DNA from: Anaerolineales bacterium
GTDB lineage: Bacteria > Chloroflexota > Anaerolineae > Anaerolineales > DRMV01
NCBI GenBank assembly: GCA_026991215.1
Contig: JALXBY010000018.1
Span: forward strand, 1 to 8,919
Reading direction: 5' to 3'
DNA length: 8,919 bases
Position numbers and translations under genes: made by a program. The notes beneath the pieces are model-generated. The model did not search any database. It was not told where the DNA came from and saw only the letters and a program-made list of their open reading frames with translations. Below, one piece after another: positions 1 to 7,414 of the stretch (position 1 is its first letter; each line of letters opens with the position of its first letter).

Positions 1-477
1 GCCCACGCCCGCGCCGCCGAAGATGCCGGTTTTGCCGCCCTTGGTGAAGGGGGCAATCAGGTCGATGGCCTTGATGCCCGTTTCCAGGATTTCCACCTTG
101 ACGGATTGCTCCTCGAAGGTGGGCGCGCGGCGATGGATGGGCCGGCGTTCCTTGGTCTGGGGCGGCGGGCCACCGTCAATGGGGTCCCCCAACACGTTGA
201 ACACCCGGCCCAGGATTTCCGGGCCGACCGGTACCGAGATGGGTTCGCCCAGGGCGTAGGCAGGCATCCCGCGCTTGAGGCCGTCGGTGGGACCCATGGC
301 CACGGTGCGCACCACGCCTTCACCCATGTGCTTCTGCACCTCCAGGATGAGGCGCTCGCCCGTGGCATCGTTGAAGACCTCAATGGCCTCGTAAATTTCG
401 GGCAGGTAGTCCTCGAAGTGGACGTCCACCACACCGCCCAGAATCTGCAGGATGCGACCTTGGACTTTCTTGGGCAT
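1..477 (-). CDS. atpD: F1 ATP synthase subunit beta, N-terminal 159 codons (cut by window edge)
   Basis: This is the start of the catalytic beta subunit of the F1F0 ATP synthase, which makes ATP from ADP and phosphate at the membrane-bound complex. The 159 visible residues begin MPKKVQGRILQILGGVVDVH, the usual beta-barrel domain. They continue through a GRVFNVLGDPIDG segment and the ETGIKAIDLIAPFTKGGKTG lead-in to the nucleotide-binding domain. The window edge cuts the gene in the middle of the P-loop (GGAGVG, with the Lys-Thr that should follow lying outside). The ATG at 477 is preceded by an AGGAGG ribosome binding site (483-488). It follows atpG after a 99-bp spacer that has no heptad repeats, unlike the spacers upstream in the operon. 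Nothing in the visible part looks broken. Seen: motifs and RBS. Known: family role. About two thirds of the gene lies outside the window. Confidence 0.96.
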   Translation of the reverse strand, partial: MPKKVQGRILQILGGVVDVHFEDYLPEIYEAIEVFNDATGERLILEVQKHMGEGVVRTVAMGPTDGLKRGMPAYALGEPISVPVGPEILGRVFNVLGDPIDGGPPPQTKERRPIHRRAPTFEEQSVKVEILETGIKAIDLIAPFTKGGKTGIFGGAGVG

Positions 478-576
478 GGGTTCCTCCTGTGGGGGAGATT
501 GTCATTGAAGATGCATTAAAGCCCGTAACCGATGGCGGATATCCTCCAGGGTGAGAGGCGGGGTAGGGGGCACCCC

Positions 577-1485
577 TCAGCCTCCCTCCTCGGATTTGCG
601 CAGGGCTTCCGCGCCGCCCACGATGTCCATCAGTTCGCGCGTGATGCCCTGCTGCCGGGCCTTGTTGTACTCCAGTTGGAGCAGGGCCGCAAGTTCGGTG
701 GCGTTGTCCGTGGCCCGCTTCATGGCCACCATGCGCGCGGCGTGCTCGCTGGCCCGGGCTTCCAGCAGGGCCTGGTAAATCTGCAACTGCACGAACCGGG
801 GCACGATTTCATCCAGAAGGGCCTGGGGGTCTGGCTCATAGATGTAGGCCATGGGACGGCGTTCCGCGGCCACGTACTCCGGTTTGACCAGTTCTTCTTC
901 GGTGGCCACTTCGAAAGGCAGCAGCCGCAGGATGCGCACTTCCTGCTTGAGGAAACTGACGAAGTGCATGTACGCCAGGTAGACTTCGTCCAGATTCCCC
1001 TGGAGGAATTCGTCCACGACCAGGCGGCCAATGGGGGTGATGTCCCCAAAGGAAGGCGGGTCGGGCAGGCCGCTGAAGTCGGCCATCAGGTCGCGGCCGC
1101 GGCGGGCCAGGAAGTCCCGGCCTTTCCGTCCCACCGTAATCCAGCGAATGGCCGGACCCTGGTCCGAGAAGTAGCGCATGGTCTTGGTCAGGATTTCGGT
1201 GTTGTATGGCCCGGCCAGGCCCCGGTCCGCGGTAATCAGCACGACGCCCCGGGTGCGCACCGTCTCCCGTGGGGCCAGGAGGGGGTGCAATTGCCCCCGC
1301 AAGGGGTCCTGGGTCAGGTGGGTGAGCACCTGCCACGCGTGGGAGGCATAGGGCTGGGTGGCTTCCACCATCTGCACCGCGCGCTGAACCTTGCTCGCGC
1401 TCACGGCCTGCAGCGCGCGGGTGATTTGGGCGATGTTCTTCACGCTCTGGATGCGCTTTTTGACTTCACGTGCGGTCGCGGCCAT
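577..1485 (-). CDS. atpG: F1 ATP synthase subunit gamma
   Basis: This is the central rotor shaft of F1, coupling rotation of the membrane ring to the catalytic alpha/beta sites. The 302-residue protein has the N-terminal coiled-coil helix (about 5-33, REVKKRIQSVKNIAQITRAL) and a Rossmann-like core with LITADRGLAGPYN (83-95). The C-terminal helix has the family signature ASEHAARMVAMKRATDNA (245-262) and ends in ITRELMDIVGGAEAL (281-295). Its length is close to the usual 285-300. There are two in-frame ATGs, at 1491 and 1485. The second is chosen because the GAGG at 1493-1496 sits 7 nt before it but only 1 nt before the first. The gene follows the second Uma2 gene across a 15-unit heptad tract and precedes atpD. 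No separate promoter is evident, so it probably depends on transcription from atpA reading through two Uma2 genes. Confidence 0.96.
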   Translation of the reverse strand: MAATAREVKKRIQSVKNIAQITRALQAVSASKVQRAVQMVEATQPYASHAWQVLTHLTQDPLRGQLHPLLAPRETVRTRGVVLITADRGLAGPYNTEILTKTMRYFSDQGPAIRWITVGRKGRDFLARRGRDLMADFSGLPDPPSFGDITPIGRLVVDEFLQGNLDEVYLAYMHFVSFLKQEVRILRLLPFEVATEEELVKPEYVAAERRPMAYIYEPDPQALLDEIVPRFVQLQIYQALLEARASEHAARMVAMKRATDNATELAALLQLEYNKARQQGITRELMDIVGGAEALRKSEEGG

Positions 1486-1491
1486 AGGCAT

Positions 1492-1496
1492 ACCTC
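1492..1496 (-). promoter_or_regulatory. atpG ribosome binding site deciding the start
   Basis: A GAGGT element lies 7 nt upstream of the ATG at 1485 but almost touches the in-frame ATG at 1491. The protein therefore probably begins MAATAREV rather than MPMAATAREV. It sits just after the last heptad of the repeat tract. Confidence 0.6.
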
Positions 1497-1500
1497 GGGC

Positions 1501-1605
1501 GTGAGTGGTGAGTGGTCGTTGGTCGTTAGTCGTTGGTCGTTGGCCGTCAGCCGTTAGCCGATGGTTATTGGCCGTTAGCCGTCCGCCGTTGGCCGTTAGC
1601 CGTCA
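1501..1605 (-). repeat. Heptad repeat tract, 15 units, Uma2 copy A to atpG spacer
   Basis: Read on the minus strand from 1605 to 1501, the sequence divides without gap into fifteen 7-bp units, such as TGACGGC, TAACGGC, CAACGGC, GGACGGC, CAACGAC and TAACGAC, ending with two CACTCAC. Most units fit YRRCNRY. The first three bases of the first unit are the TGA stop codon of the upstream Uma2 gene. Six of the fifteen units start with a stop triplet. Because the period is 7, these fall in all three minus-strand frames. Only 15 bp separate the tract from the chosen atpG start. No hairpin plus T-run terminator was seen. Confidence 0.9.
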
Positions 1606-2253
1606 GCGGTCGGGGGCGAGGATGCGGGGCAGCAAGCGGGTTTCCGGGGGAAGCGGGTCCTGCCAGAGCCATGCTACCTGCAGCCAGAAGCCGGGAAGGG
1701 CGCGGGCTTGCACCCGGCCCTCCCGATGGCGTTCCACCCGGTAGGTGTGGCCTTCCAGAAGATGCTGGTGGAACACCCGCCGTTCCCGGTCCACGACCCA
1801 GTACTCCGGCACGCCGGCCTGGGCGTATTCCTGGGGCTTGACCTCCAGGTCCAGCCGGCGGGTGGAGGGGCTGACCACTTCCACCACCAAAAGTGGCCGG
1901 GCTTCCACCGGGAAGCCCCGGACCTTGCCCGCATCCTCCGGGGCCAGCACGAAGATGTCCGGTTCCCGAATCACCTCCGGCCCCAGCCGCAGCCCCGCAG
2001 GGCCTGTCAACACGGGGCCGCACTGCCCGGTGTGCTGGCAGAAGCCCCGCAGCAGGCCGGTCAAAAACAAGACTACCTCTTGATGCTCGGCGTACACGGG
2101 CGAGTGCACGATGACCTCCCCGCGCACGAACTCCCAGAACGCGTTCTCCGGGGCCTCGGCCAGGTAGCGCGCCTCGTCCCAGCCTGGCAGATGGACCAGG
2201 TACTCGCGCTGAACCGGCTGTTTCGTGCGGGCATCCAGAAGCATCAGCGACAT
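1603..2253 (-). CDS. Uma2-family (DUF820) PD-(D/E)XK nuclease-like protein, copy A
   Basis: This 216-residue protein belongs to the Uma2/DUF820 family, which has a restriction-endonuclease-like fold; the biological targets of these proteins are largely unknown. The expected acidic and lysine positions are present: GEVIVHSP near 45-52, REPD with D99, VEVVSPST with E125 (124-131), K139 in EVKPQEYAQAG, and EYWVVD (150-155). The active site therefore looks intact. The start at 2253 matches the start and length of copy B; an upstream in-frame ATG at 2358 would translate the repeat tract and is rejected. No Shine-Dalgarno sequence precedes the ATG (upstream bases GGTGCCGCC). The last codons (encoding APDR, then TGA) derive from heptad-like sequence. 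It is about 90% identical to copy B (21 differences in 216), with 13 differences packed into residues 59-83. It sits inside the ATP synthase operon, where such a gene is unexpected. DNA cleavage is inferred from the family. Confidence 0.9.
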   Translation of the reverse strand: MSLMLLDARTKQPVQREYLVHLPGWDEARYLAEAPENAFWEFVRGEVIVHSPVYAEHQEVVLFLTGLLRGFCQHTGQCGPVLTGPAGLRLGPEVIREPDIFVLAPEDAGKVRGFPVEARPLLVVEVVSPSTRRLDLEVKPQEYAQAGVPEYWVVDRERRVFHQHLLEGHTYRVERHREGRVQARALPGFWLQVAWLWQDPLPPETRLLPRILAPDR

Positions 2254-2256
2254 GGC

Positions 2257-2939
<683 letters not shown>

Positions 2940-2942
2940 GGC

Positions 2943-3075
2943 GCCACCAGTGGACAGTGGTGAGTGGTCAGTGGCCGGTAGCCGTCAGCCGGTAGCCGAC
3001 AGTTGTTGGCTAACTGCTAACTGCTAACTGCTAACTGCTAACCGCTATCTGCCAACGGCTATCCACTAACCGCTA
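2943..3075 (-). repeat. Heptad repeat tract, 19 units, atpA to Uma2 copy B spacer
   Basis: Read from 3075 down, nineteen consecutive 7-bp units fill the spacer, and only GCC remains before the Uma2 ATG. The first unit, TAGCGGT, begins with the atpA TAG stop codon. There are four perfect TAGCAGT copies (units 6-9). The later units shift in type to CGGCTAC, CGGCTGA, then TGACCAC, TCACCAC and TGTCCAC. Ten units begin with TAG or TGA, closing all three minus-strand frames. The TAGCCG of the early units and the CGGCTA of the later units are complementary, and CAGTT/AACTG at the unit 9-11 junction could form a short stem with a 7-nt loop. RNA folding is therefore possible, but no T-run terminator is present. 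Confidence 0.92.
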
Positions 3076-4746
3076 CTTCCACGTACTCATGAACTCCTTG
3101 AGGGCCTCGTTCATGCGGGCTTCGATTTCGGGCGTCAGGTCCTTGACGGTTTCGATGGCTTCGATGAGGTCCGGGTAGTGGTCTTCCACGAAGCGGATGA
3201 GCGCGCGTTCCCATTCCGAAACCCGTTCCACGGGCACGGAATCCAGGTAGCCCCGGGTCCCGCCGTAGATGGCGATGACCTCATGGGCCAGGGGCATGGG
3301 CGCGTAGCGGGGCTGCTTGAGCAGTTCCTGCAGGCGCAGGCCCCGGTTGAGTTTGGCCTGGGTCGCGGGGTCCAGTTCCGAGGCGAATTGGGCAAACGCG
3401 GCCAGCTCCCGGAACGCGGCCATGTCCAGGCGCAGGCGCCCGGCCACCTTCTTCATGATTTTCGTCTGCGCGTCGCCGCCCACGCGGGAGACGGAAATAC
3501 CCACGTTGATGGCCGGCCGGATGCCCGCGTTGAACAACCCGGTTTCCAGGTAAATCTGGCCGTCGGTGATGGAAATCACGTTGGTGGGGATGTACGCGGA
3601 CACGTCGCCCAGGAGGGTTTCGATGATGGGGAGCGCGGTCAGGGAGCCGCCGCTTCCCCGCACTTTGAGAATCTTGTACGCGTCCTTGTTCTCCATGCCC
3701 TCCAGGTACTGCTCCGCGTCGTGCCTGGCGATGGGGCCGTCGAACACGGGCGTACCTTCCACCCGGTCGTCCTCCGCGGCCAAGCCGTCCTCGCTTTCGA
3801 AGTCCTTGGGCACGATGACGTACTTATCGGCCAGCCGCGCGGCCCGTTCCAGCAGGCGGGAATGGAGGTAGAACACGTCGCCGGGGTAGGCCTCGCGGCC
3901 CGGCGGCCGGCGCATGAGCAGGGAAATCTCACGGTAGGCCCACGCGTGCTTGGAAAGGTCGTCGTAGATGATGAGCACGTCCTTGCCCTGCTCCATGAAC
4001 TCCTCGCCGATGGCACACCCCGCGTAAGGCGCCAGGTACTGGAGCGCGGCCGGGTCCTCCGCGGAGGCCACAACCACGATGGTGTAGTCCATGGCGCCGA
4101 AGCGTTCCAGGTCGTGGATGATGCGGTTGACCAGGGCCTTTTTCTGGCCGATGGCCACGTAGATACAAATCATGTCCCGGCTCATGCGCTGGCTGATGAT
4201 GGCGTCCAGCGCGATGGCCGTTTTGCCCGTCTGCCGGTCGCCGATGATGAGTTCCCGCTGGCCCCGGCCGATGGGAATCATGGCATCGATGGCCTTGATG
4301 CCCGTGTGCACGGGGGTGTCCACGTCCTTCCGGGCCATGACGCGGGGCGCAATGCGTTCCACAGGGCGGTACTTCTCAACCGGGATGGGGCCTTTGCCGT
4401 CCAGGGGCTGGCCCAGGGGGTTGATGACCCGGCCAATCAGCCCATCGCCCACGGGCACGGAGGCGATGCGGCCGGTGGTGTAGACCCGCATCCCCTCCCG
4501 GATGCCCTTGATGTCGCCCATCACGATGATGCCCACCCGGTCGGTCTCCAGGTTGAAGGCGATGCCCATGGTGCCGTTCTCGAACTGCACCAGTTCCTGA
4601 GAACGGACGTTGGCCAGGCCCGAAGCCCAGGCAATGCCGTCGCCGGCTTCCAGCACATAACCCACTTCTTCCACCGCGACGGTGGGCTGGAAGGCTTCAA
4701 TCTGCTGCTGCAGGTCTTGGGTGATTTTCTGGAACAGGTCGGCCAT
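3073..4746 (-). CDS. atpA: F1 ATP synthase subunit alpha, with an extra ~55-residue segment
   Basis: This is the non-catalytic nucleotide-binding alpha subunit of F1, alternating with beta in the hexamer. The 557-residue protein has the N-terminal barrel (about 22-95), the P-loop GDRQTGKT (169-176), a Walker B-like DVLIIYDDLSKHA (256-268) and the arginine finger in SVSRVGG (R421). The helical C-terminal domain runs to the end. Typical alpha subunits have about 500-515 residues. The excess lies at about 305-364, between LLERAAR and GGSLTALPIIET, where the usual linker is only a few residues long. The ATG at 4746 has an ideal AAGGAGG ribosome binding site 9 nt upstream. A promoter lies about 45 bp upstream. 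No atpH or other ATP synthase gene precedes it; the neighbour is a divergent lipid kinase. The stop codon is the first triplet of a heptad repeat tract. Confidence 0.97.
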   Translation of the reverse strand: MADLFQKITQDLQQQIEAFQPTVAVEEVGYVLEAGDGIAWASGLANVRSQELVQFENGTMGIAFNLETDRVGIIVMGDIKGIREGMRVYTTGRIASVPVGDGLIGRVINPLGQPLDGKGPIPVEKYRPVERIAPRVMARKDVDTPVHTGIKAIDAMIPIGRGQRELIIGDRQTGKTAIALDAIISQRMSRDMICIYVAIGQKKALVNRIIHDLERFGAMDYTIVVVASAEDPAALQYLAPYAGCAIGEEFMEQGKDVLIIYDDLSKHAWAYREISLLMRRPPGREAYPGDVFYLHSRLLERAARLADKYVIVPKDFESEDGLAAEDDRVEGTPVFDGPIARHDAEQYLEGMENKDAYKILKVRGSGGSLTALPIIETLLGDVSAYIPTNVISITDGQIYLETGLFNAGIRPAINVGISVSRVGGDAQTKIMKKVAGRLRLDMAAFRELAAFAQFASELDPATQAKLNRGLRLQELLKQPRYAPMPLAHEVIAIYGGTRGYLDSVPVERVSEWERALIRFVEDHYPDLIEAIETVKDLTPEIEARMNEALKEFMSTWK

Positions 4747-4754
4747 CGCCCTTT

Positions 4755-4762
4755 ACCTCCTT
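4755..4762 (-). promoter_or_regulatory. atpA ribosome binding site
   Basis: AAGGAGGT on the minus strand, 8 nt before the ATG at 4746, is close to a perfect match to the anti-Shine-Dalgarno sequence. It fixes the atpA start and contrasts with the two Uma2 genes, which show no such element. Confidence 0.8.
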
Positions 4763-4792
4763 GTAGGGTCCTTGGCGAGGAAGGTCAGGCCA

Positions 4793-4821
4793 AGTATACG
4801 CAAAAGTCGTGGAATTGACCA
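4793..4821 (-). promoter_or_regulatory. Predicted sigma70-like promoter of atpA
   Basis: On the minus strand, TGGTCA (4821-4816, four of six matches to TTGACA) is followed after 17 bp by TATACT (4798-4793, five of six matches to TATAAT). Transcription would start near 4786, giving a leader of about 40 nt before the atpA ATG with its strong RBS. Located by eye; no experimental support. Confidence 0.55.
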
Positions 4822-4845
4822 GGGAGAGCCGGGGATAAGGAGGCG

Positions 4846-4908
4846 GCGGTCGGCGGTCTGCGGTCGGCAGTCGGTGGTCGGCGGTCAGCAGGCGGCAGGC
4901 TGCGGTCA
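4846..4908 (-). repeat. Heptad repeat tract, about 9 units, atpA/lipid kinase divergent spacer
   Basis: Read from 4908 down, the units are TGACCGC, AGCCTGC, CGCCTGC, TGACCGC, CGACCAC, CGACTGC, CGACCGC, AGACCGC and CGACCGC. This is a more GC-rich and more diverged member of the same repeat family. Here it does not follow a stop codon; it lies between the two divergent promoters, upstream of the predicted atpA -35 element. Confidence 0.75.
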
Positions 4909-4915
4909 GCGGGTA

Positions 4916-4942
4916 TTGATATCGGCTGGGAGTCTGTACAAT
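4916..4942 (+). promoter_or_regulatory. Possible promoter of the lipid kinase gene
   Basis: TTGATA (4916-4921) and TACAAT (4937-4942) are separated by 15 bp, which is shorter than ideal. Transcription would start near 4949, downstream of the first in-frame ATG (4945). This supports the internal start at 4993 with a leader of about 44 nt. Confidence 0.4.
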
Positions 4943-4992
4943 GCATGGGCAACGCAAAGGTGCTTCGCACCTTCTCAAAAACACCCCAAGCC

Positions 4993-5931
4993 ATGAAACG
5001 GGCCTTGCTCCTCGTCAATCCCCGGTCGGGGCGGGGGGATGGACCCCAGTTGGCCCAGGGCCTGGTGCCAGTGTTCCGGGAAGGGGGCTGGCGGGTCTGG
5101 CCCGTGACCACACCCTCCCCCCAGGCCATGACTTGGCTGGCCCGGCTCGCGGTCCGGGCGCGGGTAGACGCGGTCCTGGTGCTGGCCGGGGATGGCTCCC
5201 TGCGCTGGGCGGCGCGGGGGTTGTTGCACAGCCCGGTGCCCCTGGGTCTGCTGCCCAACGGTACGGGCAACGTGCTGGCCCGCTACCTGGGCCTGCCCAT
5301 CCCCGGACCGTGGAACCGGATGCAGACGCTGCGCCGCGCGGCCCGGCGGCTGATGCAGGCCAGACCCCGGCCCTGGGATATGCTCCGGGTCAACCGCCAT
5401 TGGGCCGTGCTCTGGGTGGGCTGGGGCCTGGACGCCGCGCTGGTGCACCGCATCGAACGGAACCGGCCCCGGCACGGCGGCCGGGCCATCGCGTGGACGT
5501 GGTTCCGCTTCATCGGCAACGTGCTGGGCAGCCTGGGACGATGGAAGCCTCAACCCATCCGGGGACGGCCGTCGCTCCCCTTAGTAGCGCCGGTGTGGAT
5601 GGTGGTGTTCGCGTCCCTGCCCTGGTATGCCGGTGGGGTGCTGCGCTTCCCCCAGGGCGCGGCGGGGGATGGTCGGCTGGAGGCCTGGCCCCTTGTCGGT
5701 TCCGGGCCGGCGCGGTTGGTGGGCCAGGTGCTGCGGGCTTTCCCCCGCATGCTTGGCTGGCCCCTACGGTGGCCTTTTCCCGGGGTTTCGTTCACCCAGG
5801 GGGTGTGGAAAGCGCCCGGCCCCTGGCCCCTGCACGCGGATGGCGACCCCCTGCCGCCGGCGCGGCGGGTGCACGTTCAGGTGCGGCCCCAGGCCCTTTC
5901 CATGCTGATGCCTGAACCAGCCCTTCGGTAA
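4993..5931 (+). CDS. Diacylglycerol/lipid kinase family protein (DAGK_cat, YegS/LCB5 type)
   Basis: This probably phosphorylates a lipid alcohol such as diacylglycerol with ATP at the inner face of the membrane; the substrate cannot be read from the sequence. The 312 residues carry NPRSG at 9-13 (nucleotide-binding start of the fold), LAGDGS at 64-69 in place of the usual GGDGT, LPNGTGNVLAR at 87-97, GWGLDA at 143-148, and a C-terminal HADGDPL (281-287) followed by V-Q-V-R-P-Q-AL, as in the family. An Ala or Ser before GDG is tolerated in sphingosine kinases (SGDG), so activity is plausible. The start at 4993 (MKRALLLVNP) is preferred over the in-frame ATG at 4945: family members begin just before the NP-R-S-G motif, and the likely promoter would start transcription after 4945. 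There is no clear Shine-Dalgarno at either start. The gene stands alone, divergent from atpA and convergent with the SWIM gene. Confidence 0.88.
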   Translation: MKRALLLVNPRSGRGDGPQLAQGLVPVFREGGWRVWPVTTPSPQAMTWLARLAVRARVDAVLVLAGDGSLRWAARGLLHSPVPLGLLPNGTGNVLARYLGLPIPGPWNRMQTLRRAARRLMQARPRPWDMLRVNRHWAVLWVGWGLDAALVHRIERNRPRHGGRAIAWTWFRFIGNVLGSLGRWKPQPIRGRPSLPLVAPVWMVVFASLPWYAGGVLRFPQGAAGDGRLEAWPLVGSGPARLVGQVLRAFPRMLGWPLRWPFPGVSFTQGVWKAPGPWPLHADGDPLPPARRVHVQVRPQALSMLMPEPALR

Positions 5932-5939
5932 ACGCAAAC

Positions 5940-5962
5940 GGCCCCCTGGCTGCCAGGGGGCC
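5940..5962. terminator. Bidirectional hairpin terminator between convergent genes
   Basis: A perfect 10-bp stem, GGCCCCCTGG with CCAGGGGGCC, closes a 3-nt loop. It lies 8 bp after the lipid kinase stop and 9 bp after the SWIM gene stop on the opposite strand. On the minus strand it is followed by CGTTTGCGTTTA, which is U-rich though not a clean U run; on the plus strand the tail is poor. Placement strongly supports termination of both genes, but efficiency is uncertain. Confidence 0.78.
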
Positions 5963-5971
5963 TGCAAGGGC

Positions 5972-6202
5972 TTACAGCATCCCGTCCAGGATGATTTCCA
6001 TGGCCATGGTGTGGCTGCAGCGGCCGTGCTGTTGGAAGAAGCGGCAGTCGCACAGCCACTGGCCGGCCTCGTAGCGCACGTAGTGCAGTCCGTTGTTGCC
6101 CTGAAATTCCACCTCAAAGCGCAGGAATTTGACCCGGTCGGTTTTTTCCTCGGCGTATTGGCGGGCTTTCTGCATCTTCCGCACCAGCGCGGATTCCATC
6201 AT
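5972..6202 (-). CDS. Small SWIM zinc-finger protein
   Basis: This 76-residue protein is essentially one SWIM zinc finger with a basic/acidic N-terminal helix. The C-x-C-x(8)-C-x-H signature is present as CDC at 51-53 and CSH at 62-64, inside QWLCDCRFFQQHGRCSH. SWIM fingers are known to bind DNA or proteins in larger contexts such as SWI2/SNF2 helicases, MuDR transposases and plant FAR1-type factors. Here no partner domain is attached, so the function is unknown. Translation can begin at either of two adjacent ATGs (6202 or 6199), with AGGAGG (6210-6215) 7 or 10 nt upstream. It is the last gene of the mazG/L,D-transpeptidase block, 48 bp after the transpeptidase stop, and ends at the shared terminator. 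The protein lacks a signal peptide or membrane segment. Confidence 0.85.
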   Translation of the reverse strand: MMESALVRKMQKARQYAEEKTDRVKFLRFEVEFQGNNGLHYVRYEAGQWLCDCRFFQQHGRCSHTMAMEIILDGML

Positions 6203-6250
6203 TGAAGGTCCTCCTGAAGGGGGATGGCGCCCGCCCCTGGGCCATCCGCT

Positions 6251-7414
6251 TTACCGGGAAGGGGTCCGTCCGGAGGGGTCCCAGACGTACACCCAATCCC
6301 CCTCTTTGGCCCACTGGAACACCCAATAGGCATCGACGATGGACAGGTTCACGCAGCCCCGCGATTGAGGGAACCCGAAGTTGTCGTGCCAGTAGGTGCC
6401 GTGCAGGGCGCGGGCACCATCATAGTACATGGTCCAGGGCACGTCTTGCAAGTAGTAGAAGTCGGAGCGGTCGGCCAGGAAGGAGCCTTGCATGGTCTCC
6501 AGGGGGAGTTTTTCGTAAATCTGGAAAACGCCAACACGGGTGTAGAAGTTGCCGGTGCCGGTGGCAATCATGGTCGCGTAGCGCAGGCGGTTGTTTTCGT
6601 AAACGGCCAGGGTCTGCTCGTAGACGTTGACCTCGATCCAGCGGTGGGAAGGCACGCCGGGCGGCGGTGACGTGCGGGGGAAGACCAGGGCCACGGTGTA
6701 TTCGGGAACCCACTGGTCCGGCCCCACCTTGTACCACATCCAGCGACCGCCCTTGGCCCTGTCCCACACCTCGACCTTTTGGTACCGCTTCAGCACCGTC
6801 CCGGCGCGGGGGTACTGCCAGCCCGGTCCGGTCCGGGGCATGACCGTGGTGTAACGGACCCAGCCAAAGGGCCGTTCGGGGGGTTCGATGAAGAGGAAGC
6901 CCCGGAAGGTAGAAGGCCGCACCCGCATTACGTCGGACTCTTGAATCCAGAAGCCATCGCCCACGTAGAGCCAGTTCTTGGAGCCAAAGCGCCGGCTGTA
7001 TTCGTAGGAGACGTACAGGAAGCCGTGGGGGATGGTCCGCCGAGGGCTGCTATCGGGGTCCGCGGGGTTGCGGAAGAGCACGGCCTTTTCCGCCTTGACC
7101 CAGGCGTAATACAGGCGTTTGGGCAACTGGAACCAGGCGTCGGTCAGGCGCACGCCAGGGAAGAGGTCCACGTCGGGCTGCCATTGCTGGCGGTACCAGT
7201 CCTGCAACACCGCGGAGGGGCCGTAGGCCACGCACGTGCCCGGACCGCCGGCCGCCATAGGCGGGCAAAGCAGCGGCCCCTGGTTGCCTTCCCTGGCTTC
7301 TTCAGGGGCTGGGGCTTCATCGGCCAGGGCAGGCGTGGGGGAAAGGGCCAGGGTCCAGGCCCCCAGGGCCAGGAAAACCGCCACGATCACCAGTATGCGG
7401 CGGGCTTCAGCCAC
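6251..7414 (-). CDS. Exported L,D-transpeptidase (YkuD domain) with SH3-like modules
   Basis: This probably forms or modifies 3-3 peptidoglycan cross-links, or anchors proteins to the wall, outside the membrane. The N-terminus is a basic stretch, a hydrophobic run (ILVIVAVFLALGAW) and a likely cleavage site after TPALA, so it should be secreted. Counting from the GTG at 7414, two SH3-like modules are suggested at about 105-165 and 185-240. A YkuD catalytic domain follows at about 259-378, with H338-G and S351-R-G-C354-V-N giving the catalytic His and Cys. The start is ambiguous. The GTG at 7414 has AGGAGG 9 nt upstream and overlaps the mazG end by 8 bp. An ATG at 7453 has GGAGG 6 nt upstream but adds a leader with AGG-AGG codons, unlike the rest of the gene. 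GTG is preferred, modestly. The overlap suggests translational coupling to mazG. Confidence 0.9.
   Translation of the reverse strand: MAEARRILVIVAVFLALGAWTLALSPTPALADEAPAPEEAREGNQGPLLCPPMAAGGPGTCVAYGPSAVLQDWYRQQWQPDVDLFPGVRLTDAWFQLPKRLYYAWVKAEKAVLFRNPADPDSSPRRTIPHGFLYVSYEYSRRFGSKNWLYVGDGFWIQESDVMRVRPSTFRGFLFIEPPERPFGWVRYTTVMPRTGPGWQYPRAGTVLKRYQKVEVWDRAKGGRWMWYKVGPDQWVPEYTVALVFPRTSPPPGVPSHRWIEVNVYEQTLAVYENNRLRYATMIATGTGNFYTRVGVFQIYEKLPLETMQGSFLADRSDFYYLQDVPWTMYYDGARALHGTYWHDNFGFPQSRGCVNLSIVDAYWVFQWAKEGDWVYVWDPSGRTPSR

Noticed and set aside
565..577. Terminator between atpG and atpD (AGGGG/CCCCT hairpin overlapping the atpG stop)
   Set aside because: Stem of only 5 bp and no T run; a terminator here would separate co-expressed F1 genes.
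532..1557. Plus-strand open frame opposite atpG running into the heptad tract
   Set aside because: Antisense shadow of atpG. Its C-terminus is a translation of the repeat (S-x-W-S-L-V-V-type), a common source of spurious predicted proteins.
2943..3075. CRISPR array or phage attachment site
   Set aside because: The unit is 7 bp with no spacers between units, no cas genes and no integrase nearby.
3178..4818. Long plus-strand open frame opposite atpA (546 codons)
   Set aside because: It is the antisense shadow of a clearly conserved atpA in GC-rich DNA. Its translation is low-complexity, His/Gly/Val-rich, and has no recognisable domain.
4945..4992. Longer N-terminus for the lipid kinase starting at 4945
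   Set aside because: The 16 extra residues precede a typical family start just before NPRSG, and the best promoter match would begin transcription downstream of 4945.
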